Assembly (NCBI GenBank): GCA_016795035.1
Contig: JAEUIT010000097.1
Location: 248,001 to 312,000 of the forward strand
Direction: 5' to 3'
Length of the DNA: 64,000 nucleotides
Source of the DNA: Phycisphaerae bacterium
Lineage (GTDB): Bacteria > Planctomycetota > Phycisphaerae > Phycisphaerales > SM1A02
Every line of letters begins with the position of its first letter. Positions within the stretch are counted from its first letter, which is position 1. A program made the translations under genes and the position numbers. Shown one piece after another: positions 56,979 to 64,000 of this stretch. A model generated the notes under the pieces. That model did not search any database. It was not told where the DNA came from and saw only the letters and a list, made by a program, of their open reading frames with translations.

Positions 56979-57396
56979 CGCATGCCCCCTGCAACGTCAA
57001 CGCGCACCGGTGTTTCCGGTGCCAGACATGGAGTGCGATGAGACTGACGAATAGAACCGCGCAAAGACGGCTTCCCCTCCAAAGGCGACGTGATGGCCCC
57101 ACGAAGCCAGCCCGCCCGAAAGGCACCGCTCGGAAGCGGGCGACGCGGGAAGACCGACGAAAGACATGCAACAGACCTTACTTCCACAGGATACGGAAAG
57201 ACGCTCTGAACGAGGCGCGCTCTCAATGAGGTTTTGCGAATTGACCGACCTTGCACTCCATCGGCCGAGGGAACGCGCGCGGGGACGGCGCAGTCGCGGA
57301 TCGGTCGAAAGATCGACCAAGGTACGACACTCTCGCTCAGTTCGCACGGACGAGATCGGCTTGTCCCATAAGCGACCCGACGCACGACCGTGACGA
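56979..57396. other. 418-bp gap upstream of the kinase, no gene seen
   Basis: Open frames here are short and Arg-rich without family character, and base use is less G+C-rich than the genes. It holds one octamer (56989), a 7-bp hairpin (GCACCGG 57002-57008 against 57014-57020) and A/G-rich runs near 57120-57230. It must contain the promoter of the leftward kinase gene; a small RNA is possible, but no tRNA or known RNA was recognised. Confidence 0.5.
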
Positions 57397-58404
57397 TCAG
57401 GCCTCGGAGACGTCGCCGCTCGCCGTGTAGCGACCGCGCAGTTCCTTGAGGATCTGCCGGAGCAGATCGTTCGCAAGCGTCGACGCGCCGAAGCGAAAGA
57501 GGTTTGGCGTCAGCCACTCGCGGCCCAGCGTCTCCTGCACCATGACGAGGTAATGCAGCGCGCTCTTGGCGGTGCGAATGCCACCGGCCGGTTTCATGCC
57601 CACTCGAATGCCGGTCCGTAGCCACGCATCGCGGATTGCCTCGAGCATGACGAGCGTGACGGGCATCGTCGCGGCCGGAGTGACCTTGCCGGTCGAAGTC
57701 TTGATGAAAACTTCACCGTCGGCGCATCGATCGCCGTGGGCGGGCACGGCGAGCGCCGCGTCGATCGCGAGATCGCTTGCGAAGCGCACGGCGTCGAGCG
57801 TCTCGAGTTCGCCGGTCTCGAGAATGATCTTGAGGTGCGCCGGCCCGCACGCGGACTTGATGGCACGGATCTCCTTCGCCACCTCGCCGAAACGGCCCGA
57901 CAGAAAGTGCCCGCGCGAGATCACCATGTCGATCTCGTCGGCGCCCTCCGCGACCGCATAGCGGACGTCGGCGAGCCGTACGTCGAGGGGGAATTGCCCG
58001 CTCGGGAACCCGGTCGCGACCGACGCGATCTTCACGCCGCTGCCGGCGAGCGCCTCCTTCGCGACCGCGACAAGCGTCGGATACACGCAGATCGCCGCCA
58101 CCGACGGCAGGGGCGGCGAGGTCTCGAAGTCGGCGGGCCGGATCGCCTTGCGGCAGAGCGCGCGGACCTTCTCGGGGCTGTCCTTCCCTTCGAGCGTCGT
58201 CAGGTCGAGCATCGAGAGCGCGAGACGAAGTCCCGCGAGCTTCGAGCTCTTCTTGATCGATCGCTTCGTGAACGAGTCCGCCCGCTGCTGCGCGCCGACC
58301 GTATCGACGGCTCGGCGCGGTGGCAACGGCTCTCGCTCGTGTGCGGTCGAGGGGCCCACCATGTTTGTGCGCTCGGACGGAGTCGGCGACCCCGCGCCAG
58401 TCAT
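57397..58404 (-). CDS. deoC: Deoxyribose-phosphate aldolase
   Basis: Splits 2-deoxyribose-5-phosphate into glyceraldehyde-3-phosphate and acetaldehyde. The barrel motifs VASVATGFPSG-like (KIASVATGFPSGQ), EIDMVISRG, the Schiff-base Lys in VFIKTSTGK and MKPAGGIRT are intact. 335 residues, longer than the ~220-250 of the Escherichia coli type because of an N-terminal extension of ~70 residues. ATG 58404, 3 bp after the stop of the small membrane protein upstream. The aldehyde dehydrogenases at 52-54.5 kb could remove the acetaldehyde. Confidence 0.95.
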   Translation of the reverse strand: MTGAGSPTPSERTNMVGPSTAHEREPLPPRRAVDTVGAQQRADSFTKRSIKKSSKLAGLRLALSMLDLTTLEGKDSPEKVRALCRKAIRPADFETSPPLPSVAAICVYPTLVAVAKEALAGSGVKIASVATGFPSGQFPLDVRLADVRYAVAEGADEIDMVISRGHFLSGRFGEVAKEIRAIKSACGPAHLKIILETGELETLDAVRFASDLAIDAALAVPAHGDRCADGEVFIKTSTGKVTPAATMPVTLVMLEAIRDAWLRTGIRVGMKPAGGIRTAKSALHYLVMVQETLGREWLTPNLFRFGASTLANDLLRQILKELRGRYTASGDVSEA

Positions 58405-58407
58405 TCG

Positions 58408-58722
58408 TTAGCCGCCGCGGCCGACGCGGAAGAGGTTCGGGAGGAAGGAACCGCCGCGAAGCATGATGCGACGGTCGGCCGCATTGTCGACGGTGTAGAC
58501 GTAGAGCATCTGCGTCTGGTTGTCGATCACGTAGAGGAGCTCGTACCGCTCCATGTCCGGACCGAGGCCCATCGAGCTCGTCATGAGCGTGAAGCCGCCG
58601 GTGCCGGTCGTGGCCATGCCCGCCTGCGCGGCGTTCTCAGGCATGCGTCCGGCCGTGATGATGACGAGGGCGCCGAGGATGAACGCCGAAGCCCACAGAA
58701 CCGCTGCTGAAGTCTTGCGCAT
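58408..58722 (-). CDS. Small membrane-anchored protein 1 of three
   Basis: 104 residues. One N-terminal helix (AAVLWASAFILGALVIITAG, about 6-25) and a periplasmic beta-like part (ERYELLYVIDNQTQMLYVY, then RRIMLRGGSFLPNLF). It shares with the next protein the layout of a helix followed by a short domain that ends near a repeated 'VYIVD/YVIDN' strand. No known family. Encoded 3 bp before deoC. Confidence 0.75.
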   Translation of the reverse strand: MRKTSAAVLWASAFILGALVIITAGRMPENAAQAGMATTGTGGFTLMTSSMGLGPDMERYELLYVIDNQTQMLYVYTVDNAADRRIMLRGGSFLPNLFRVGRGG

Positions 58723-58760
58723 GAACGTATTCCTGATCGAGAGCGATCTGTAGACGTGCG

Positions 58761-59060
58761 TCAGTTACGGACGCGGGCGACTTCCGTCGCGTCGGCCGTG
58801 AGGTTGCGGTAGCCCATGCCGACGAGCTGCTTGCGCGACTCGTCCCACGAGACGCCGACGAGTTCCGCCGTGCTTTCGTCGACGATGTAGACGACCGGCG
58901 GAATCTGGCCCTTCACGTTGCCGGCAACCATGGAGAAGCTGCTGCGGGCGCGGTTCTGCGCGGTGACCTTCGGCGCGAGCGCGACGAAGCCAAGCGCGGC
59001 AAGGAGCGCCGCGTTGAGGGCGATGAGCCCGGTGAGCGACGAACGAGTCTTTCGGGGCAT
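58761..59060 (-). CDS. Small membrane-anchored protein 2 of three
   Basis: 99 residues. One N-terminal helix (LIALNAALLAALGFVALAP, about 12-30), then a short domain with QIPPVVYIVDESTAELVGVS and SRKQLVGMGYRNL. Same layout as the neighbour at 58408 and probably related to it; no known family. Confidence 0.75.
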   Translation of the reverse strand: MPRKTRSSLTGLIALNAALLAALGFVALAPKVTAQNRARSSFSMVAGNVKGQIPPVVYIVDESTAELVGVSWDESRKQLVGMGYRNLTADATEVARVRN

Positions 59061-59133
59061 GCGAGGCTCCTGGGCGCGACGGGTCGGCGAGCGATGACGC
59101 GCGGGATGCGGACGAAGTTGACCAGAGGGTCGA

Positions 59134-59340
59134 TCAGAGATCGGTGTGGGCGCGCTTCGACGGATAGAGGCTGATCGCGAGCACGATGAACGACAGGACG
59201 GCCATGATGGCGTAGCCGATGATCGGGTTCGCGGCGGTGTCGAGCTTGGGGGGACGCGGGCCGGCCCCCTGCGCCAAGGCGGCGGCGGAGATCGCCAGCG
59301 GGGCGAGGACCGAAGCGAGACGAACGAAAGCGCGGTTCAT
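59134..59340 (-). CDS. Small membrane protein 3 of three
   Basis: 68 residues with a signal-like N-terminus (VLAPLAISAAALAQG) and a second helix (IIGYAIMAVLSFIVLAISLYP, about 40-60) ending in a basic SKRAH tail. First gene of the run of three tiny membrane proteins that leads into deoC. Function unknown; a membrane complex of the three is possible. Confidence 0.7.
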   Translation of the reverse strand: MNRAFVRLASVLAPLAISAAALAQGAGPRPPKLDTAANPIIGYAIMAVLSFIVLAISLYPSKRAHTDL

Positions 59341-59400
59341 GCGGCGGAAGATACGGGCTTTTGCGTCAGCGGTTCAAGCCGAGTCGCGATTCGGCTCTGT

Positions 59401-60282
59401 TCACGCCAGCGGCTCGAGCAGGCACCTGGAGGCGTCGCGCGGGTCGCGCGTCACGCGGACCCGGGGCGTGTTGGGCTCATGGTCGAGGACGAGCGTCCAT
59501 CCGCGATCTGCGGCCTTCGCCAAAAAGGACCGCTTCGTGAGCATGTTGTCGTAGGGCAGCATGTCGTAGGCCATGCTGGCCGCGAGGTGCGCGTGGTGCA
59601 CGGTCGGCATGAGATCGGCCGGGAACACCGTGAGTGTGCCCGACGCGTCGCGCACGAAGACTCCCTGTTGCCCCCACGTATGCCCGACGAGCGGCGCGAC
59701 GGCGACGCCGGGCAAGACCTGCGCGACCCCTTCGTGCAGCGCGACGCGCTCGCGGATCGGGCCGAGGTGACTCGCGAGATAGGTTCGCGTCATCGTCGAG
59801 CGGTTCGCGAGGGCGTCGTCCCACTCTCGCCGTTGCACATGGATGCGGGCTCGCGGGAACGTGGGGACCGGGTCGCCGCGCGCGTCGAGTCGCGTGAGTC
59901 CGGCCGCGTGATCGAAATGCAGGTGCGTCACGACGACGTCGTCGATGGCCTCGGGCTCGACGCCGACCTCGCGCAGCGAGTCGACGACGGTGCGTTCGGC
60001 GAGCGCGTAGATCGCGCGCTCCTTCGGGGACCACTTGTCGCCGTAGCCCGTCTCGACGAGCACGCGCCGCGTGCCGTCCTCGAGCAGCAGGCAGTTGGTC
60101 GCGAGACCGATGCGATTCTCGGCGTCGGCCGGCGTCCACGCGGACCACATCGACTTCGGGATCAGGCCGAACATGCCGCCGCCATCGAGGCGGAAGGTGC
60201 CCGCGCGAAGCACGGTGATGCGGTAGCGGGGGCCGTCCGGCTCCGGAAACTCGTGAATTGGCGTCTCGATCGTGGCCTCCAT
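59401..60282 (-). CDS. Metallo-beta-lactamase-fold hydrolase
   Basis: 293 residues. Metal motif THLHFDHAAG (HxHxDH), later ligands His in LVGHTWGQQG, Asp in VFPADLMPT and His in LVLDHEPNT. The layout matches the AHL-lactonase/MBL group that faces small esters or lactones, with ATNCLLLEDG near the start. The product has no export signal. The substrate cannot be read from the sequence. Convergent spacing of 60 bp to the small membrane protein 3; divergent from the metalloprotease. Confidence 0.88.
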   Translation of the reverse strand: MEATIETPIHEFPEPDGPRYRITVLRAGTFRLDGGGMFGLIPKSMWSAWTPADAENRIGLATNCLLLEDGTRRVLVETGYGDKWSPKERAIYALAERTVVDSLREVGVEPEAIDDVVVTHLHFDHAAGLTRLDARGDPVPTFPRARIHVQRREWDDALANRSTMTRTYLASHLGPIRERVALHEGVAQVLPGVAVAPLVGHTWGQQGVFVRDASGTLTVFPADLMPTVHHAHLAASMAYDMLPYDNMLTKRSFLAKAADRGWTLVLDHEPNTPRVRVTRDPRDASRCLLEPLA

Positions 60283-60322
60283 GAACGTCTGGAACCATAA
60301 TCGCTCCGTTCCGGAGATTCAC

Positions 60323-62995
60323 ATGCCGTTTGTCCCGTCCGCGCTCGCGTCGCTTCTCGTCACCGGTCTCGCGCTCGCTCATCCTCCGCACGACTCGCAG
60401 CGTCCGGCGCCGTCGCGTCCGGCTCGAGCGCAGGCCGTCGTCAAGGCGGTGCCGTCGCTCGGATCGCTCTTTGCAGGCGATAGCCCGACGTTCACGGTCG
60501 ACGATTCGTTCATCGCCGCCGCGCAGGCCGTGCAAGGACCGCTCAGTCTGAGTGTGGTGTTAGGCTCGGGCGAGAGCGTGACGTTGGCGCTCGAACCGTT
60601 CGACGCCGTCGAGAACGACGCCGTCGTCGCGGTCGGCCATAGCGCGAAGGCAACGACGAGCGCCGCGCTCGCCGAGCGCTTGCGCGGCGTGAAACACCTG
60701 CGCGGCGAGGTCGTCGGCGAACCCGGATCGCTCGCCTATCTCGCGGTCGGCTCGACCGGCGCGACAGGATTCATCGATCGCGCGCCGGGGCATGGCCGGT
60801 TTGTCCTGCGTCGCGCCGACGGCGAGAGCCGCGGCCTCATGAAGGGATTGCTGCGCTTCGACGCCGCGGGCGGCACGAGCCAACCCGACGTCCCGCTCTG
60901 CGGCGCGACCGACGACGTCAACGGCGGCATCGCCGGACTCGGCGCGGTGCCGCCGGGCGTCACGCCGCGCATCGAGATCGCGGTCGACACCGACAACGAG
61001 TTCTACGCGATCTTCAACGACGAGACGGCTGCAACGGAGTACATCGCCGCGCTCTATGGCGCCATCTCCGCCGTCTATCGCCGCGACACCGACGCGGTCA
61101 TCTCGATCAGCTACGTACGCTTGGCGACCGATCCCGACGACCTCTTCAACGATCCCGATCCGCTCTACCAATTCCGCGACTGGTGGAACGCCAACATGGC
61201 CGACGTGCATCGCGACGTCGCGCAGCTTTTGAGCGGGCGACGCAACCTTCCGTACGGCGGCGTCGCGTGGCTCAACGCGACGTGCGGCGAATTCGGCTAC
61301 TCGGTGAACGGCTACCTCATCGGCGCCTTCGCCGATCCGTACGTCCCGAGCCCGGGCAACTGGGATTTGATCGTGGTCGCGCACGAGCTCGGGCACAACG
61401 TCGGTTCGCAGCACACGCACTGGTACGGCCTCGACAACTGCGACAGCGGCGATGTGCAGCGCGGCTCGATCATGTCGTACTGCCACATCAATTCGGGCGC
61501 GACGGCGAACATCGAGATGCGCTTCCATCGCGTCTGCGCCGACGCGATCGAGAGCTTCCTCCTCGGCTCGCCGTGCATCGGCAGCGACTGTGACGACGAT
61601 GGCATCGAAGACGCCGACGCCATCGCCGGCGGACTTGTCGCCGACGTGAATGCGGACGGCATTCCTGACGCGTGCCAAGATTGCGACGGCGACGGCGTGC
61701 TCGACCCGCTCGCGATCGCGAGCGGCGCGGTGGAGGATCTCGACGGCGACGGCCGTCCCGACGCGTGCGAACCCGACTGCAACGGCAACGGCGTGCCCGA
61801 CAGCCTTGACATTGCGCTCGGCACGTCGAGCGACGCGTTCGGCGACGGCGTGCCCGACGAATGCGAGCCCGACTGCAACGGCAACGGCATCGCCGATTAC
61901 ACCGACATTCAGTCGAACATGGCGATCGACAAGGGTCGCGACGCGATCATCGACGCATGCCAGGACTGCGACGCCGACGGCATCGGCGACTTCACGGAGC
62001 TGCGCGGAAGCGCGAGCATCTGGGTCGGCAGCGCGGGGGCGAACGAGGTGCGCGAGCTGCATCCGCGCTCGGGCGTCGTCGTGAACGTGATTCCGCTCGA
62101 AGCGCCGGTGTACGACCTCGCGATCGGCGCCGACGGCTATCTCTACGCGAGCGCCGGTCGCTCGATCTGGCGCATCGACCGCGAGACCCGCACGGTCGTG
62201 AAGAAGGTCATCGACTTCGGCTCGCCGCTTCAGGCCCGAGGCCTCTCGTTCCGCGCAGACGGGGTCCTCGTTGCAGCCACGAGCGCCGGAACGATCTACC
62301 TTCTCAACGTTGCAACCGACGGACTCGTCGGCTCGTTCTCCGCGCCGGGCTCGATCGACCCCCGCGACGTGTACGTGCGTCCGAACGGCAACATCCTCGT
62401 GTCGTACGCCGCCCACGTCGTCCGGCAGTTCGGACCAAGCGGCGCGCCGCTCGGCGTGTTCACGTCGCTGCCGTCGCTCGAGGGCGACCTCATGGGCATC
62501 TTCGAGCTGCCCGACAACGGCGGCGTGCTCGTGACGAGTAAGGCGCAGCGCGCGCTCCTTCGCTTCGACGCAACGACCGGCGCCTTCCTCGGCCGCTTCG
62601 ACGTGCAGGCGAGCAATCTCCTCGCGGCGCCGTGGGGCCTCGCGCCGTCGGCCGACGGTCGCGCGGTGATCGCGACGAGCGCGACGAGCAGCTCGACCGT
62701 GAATGGCTACAACCTCGAGTCGGGCTACCTCGAGCGCACGTATCGCGTGTACGGCGCCGACGCGCCGGCGGCGACCGCGGTCGTCGTCGCGCCCTTCTCC
62801 GCGACCGACACGAACGGCAATCTCATTCCCGACGAGTGTGAGGGCCTGCTCGGCGACCTGAACGGCGACGGGCTCGTGAATGGCGCCGACCTCGGCACGC
62901 TCTTGGGCGCGTGGGGCAGCGCCGCCGCCGACTTGAACGGCGACGGCACGACCGACGGCGCGGACCTCGCGATCCTTCTCGGCAACTGGAGCTGA
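60323..62995 (+). CDS. Secreted zinc metalloprotease with Ca-binding repeats, propeller and GC-type dockerin
   Basis: 890 residues from the ATG at 60323. Signal peptide, a prodomain-like part (to ~205), then a metzincin-type domain with His354-Glu355, His358 and His364 in HELGHNVGSQH and the Met-turn SIMSYCH. A Cys/Asp-rich stretch (about 405-560) contains repeats such as DCNGNGVPDSLDIALG, like the calcium-binding thrombospondin type-3 repeats. A six-bladed propeller-like part and a final paired dockerin (GDLNGDGLVNGADLGTLLG) follow. The third dockerin protein in the window. Three octamer copies or near copies (61029, 62269, 62308). Confidence 0.92.
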   Translation: MPFVPSALASLLVTGLALAHPPHDSQRPAPSRPARAQAVVKAVPSLGSLFAGDSPTFTVDDSFIAAAQAVQGPLSLSVVLGSGESVTLALEPFDAVENDAVVAVGHSAKATTSAALAERLRGVKHLRGEVVGEPGSLAYLAVGSTGATGFIDRAPGHGRFVLRRADGESRGLMKGLLRFDAAGGTSQPDVPLCGATDDVNGGIAGLGAVPPGVTPRIEIAVDTDNEFYAIFNDETAATEYIAALYGAISAVYRRDTDAVISISYVRLATDPDDLFNDPDPLYQFRDWWNANMADVHRDVAQLLSGRRNLPYGGVAWLNATCGEFGYSVNGYLIGAFADPYVPSPGNWDLIVVAHELGHNVGSQHTHWYGLDNCDSGDVQRGSIMSYCHINSGATANIEMRFHRVCADAIESFLLGSPCIGSDCDDDGIEDADAIAGGLVADVNADGIPDACQDCDGDGVLDPLAIASGAVEDLDGDGRPDACEPDCNGNGVPDSLDIALGTSSDAFGDGVPDECEPDCNGNGIADYTDIQSNMAIDKGRDAIIDACQDCDADGIGDFTELRGSASIWVGSAGANEVRELHPRSGVVVNVIPLEAPVYDLAIGADGYLYASAGRSIWRIDRETRTVVKKVIDFGSPLQARGLSFRADGVLVAATSAGTIYLLNVATDGLVGSFSAPGSIDPRDVYVRPNGNILVSYAAHVVRQFGPSGAPLGVFTSLPSLEGDLMGIFELPDNGGVLVTSKAQRALLRFDATTGAFLGRFDVQASNLLAAPWGLAPSADGRAVIATSATSSSTVNGYNLESGYLERTYRVYGADAPAATAVVVAPFSATDTNGNLIPDECEGLLGDLNGDGLVNGADLGTLLGAWGSAAADLNGDGTTDGADLAILLGNWS

Positions 62996-63072
62996 TCGGG
63001 TTTCCGCTTGAGTCGCAGGCGTTCGCGCGTCGGGACGAGCCGGGTCGCGGTCCCCGAGGCGATACTGCCCGC

Positions 63073-63996
63073 ATGCGCACGCTTCACTCACGGTTCACGG
63101 CCGCTCTCGTCGTTGCAGCTCTCGCCCTGACGCCTTTCGTCCGCGGGCAGGACACGAAGCCCGCCGCGCCGAGCGCGCCTGCCGCGCCAACGGTCGCGAG
63201 CTCCGCCATCGCGACTCCCCCGGATGGCGAGAAGGCCACCAAGGCGCTCGTCGACTCGCCGCGCCACGGCGAGTGGGTCGACATCGCGCTTCCTGCCGGC
63301 GCCGACGGCAAGGCTGCAACGCTGAAGACCTGGGTCTCATACCCCGAGCGAAAGGACAACGCGCCGGTCGTTCTCGTCGTCCACGAGATCTTCGGGATGA
63401 CCGACTGGATTCGCGCGGTGGCCGACCAGCTTGCCGCCGAAGGCTTCATCGCCGTCGCGCCGGACCTCCTCTCCGGCAAGGGGCCGAACGGCGGCGCGAC
63501 GGATTCCTTCGCGGGCGACGCGGTGCGCGACGCGATCCGCAAGCTCGACCCGAATGAGGTCGTCGCGCGGCTCGATGCGGCGCGGGCCTACGCCATCGCG
63601 TTGCCGGCGGCAACGAAGAAGACCGCGTGCATCGGCTTCTGCTGGGGCGGCACGACGACGTGGACGTACGCGACGAAGCAGCCGGCGCTCGACGCCGCCA
63701 TCGTCTACTACGGGACCGCGCCCGACTCGAAGGACGCGCTCGCGACGATCACGTGCCCGGTGCTCGGGCTCTACGGCGCCGACGACCAGCGCGTGACGTC
63801 GACCGTCGAGAAGACGAAGACGCTCGCCGCCGAGGCGGGCAAGACGTTCACGCCGAAGATCTACGACGGCGCGGGCCACGGCTTCCTCCGTCAGCAGACG
63901 GGCCGCGACGGCAAGAACGAGGCCGCCGCGAAGGCCGCGTGGGCGGAGACGGTGGCGCTCCTCAAGGCGACGCTCGAGGCGAAGGCTGTGAAGTGA
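63073..63996 (+). CDS. Dienelactone hydrolase family protein, exported
   Basis: 307 residues with a signal peptide (LVVAALALTPFVRG) and an Ala/Pro linker to ~55. The alpha/beta-hydrolase core carries EIFGM near 104, the nucleophile Cys in GFCWGG, Asp in LYGADDQR and His in GAGHGF, the triad of dienelactone hydrolases. The protein would act in the periplasm on an unknown ester or lactone. ATG 63073 is chosen at the signal peptide. Two octamers (63111, 63314). The stop is 5 bp before the window end. Confidence 0.92.
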   Translation: MRTLHSRFTAALVVAALALTPFVRGQDTKPAAPSAPAAPTVASSAIATPPDGEKATKALVDSPRHGEWVDIALPAGADGKAATLKTWVSYPERKDNAPVVLVVHEIFGMTDWIRAVADQLAAEGFIAVAPDLLSGKGPNGGATDSFAGDAVRDAIRKLDPNEVVARLDAARAYAIALPAATKKTACIGFCWGGTTTWTYATKQPALDAAIVYYGTAPDSKDALATITCPVLGLYGADDQRVTSTVEKTKTLAAEAGKTFTPKIYDGAGHGFLRQQTGRDGKNEAAAKAAWAETVALLKATLEAKAVK

Positions 63997-64000
63997 GACG

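Noticed and set aside
57042..57396. Small plus-strand frames (for example 57166-57393) as genes
   Set aside because: Arg-rich, atypical codon use, no ribosome site and no family pattern.
60560..63091. Minus-strand open frame of about 843 codons antisense to the metalloprotease
   Set aside because: Mirror of the Asp-rich protease gene; no start context and no domain pattern.

Overview
The window is a piece of a G+C-rich (roughly two-thirds G+C) bacterial chromosome, most likely from a planctomycete of the Phycisphaerae type. The evidence is three secreted proteins that end in the short GC-type dockerin (LNGDGxVxxxDL...LLGxWG), a BAT-like run of giant von Willebrand and coiled-coil membrane proteins, regulators of the ECF-sigma and Ser/Thr-kinase type, and many lipoproteins with Ala/Pro-rich linkers. 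No rRNA, tRNA, CRISPR array, transposase or phage gene was seen.

Layout. 1-11.7 kb: a plus-strand operon with ATGA or near-zero junctions: a BAT-like protein cut by the left edge, a vWA membrane protein, a giant coiled-coil membrane protein, a secreted protein, a prenyltransferase/squalene-oxidase-like repeat protein and an exported protein of unknown role. 11.7-28.6 kb: mostly housekeeping (ComEC, TrpD, Lgt, Vsr, LipA, PilZ, an ArnT-like glycosyltransferase, ChbG/YdjC deacetylase, GT2, a cytochrome c fusion, dCMP deaminase). 28.7-39.4 kb: a long minus-strand block with amidase, kinase, ECF sigma factor, anti-sigma-like protein, TPR-CHAT protease, subtilase-dockerin and FG-GAP-dockerin. 39.4-41.8 kb: rex with two lipoproteins, divergent from metF. 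42.4-47.9 kb: a second ECF sigma factor translationally coupled to a 1637-residue VIT/vWA protein. 48-51.6 kb: an efflux adaptor and a TolC-like protein without a pump. 52-60.3 kb: a pair of aldehyde dehydrogenases, a SOUL protein, a ROK kinase, a second kinase, deoC, three tiny membrane proteins and an MBL hydrolase. 60.3-64 kb: a dockerin-tailed zinc metalloprotease and a dienelactone hydrolase.

Two layers of non-genic structure stand out. First, the octamer CGTTGCAG/CTGCAACG occurs 42 times by hand count (about 2-3 expected from base composition), in both orientations. In 33 of 42 copies it is preceded by TC at positions -4/-3, giving the extended motif TCNNCGTTGCAGSC. In genes it is read almost always as Val-Ala-Ala/Gly or Ala/Pro-Ala-Thr with codons (GTT, GCT, GCA) that the organism otherwise avoids. 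This looks like selection on DNA, as for uptake sequences, HIP1 or a chromosome-maintenance motif. Second, four intergenic sites carry degenerate arrays of 7-bp units; three form facing inverted arms, and three abut or overlap a stop codon.

Functionally, the clearest candidate system is the 28.7-38.2 kb cassette, in which a kinase, a sigma factor and an anti-sigma-like protein precede a caspase-like CHAT protease. That gene overlaps by ATGA a secreted subtilase, and a dockerin-bearing FG-GAP protein follows.
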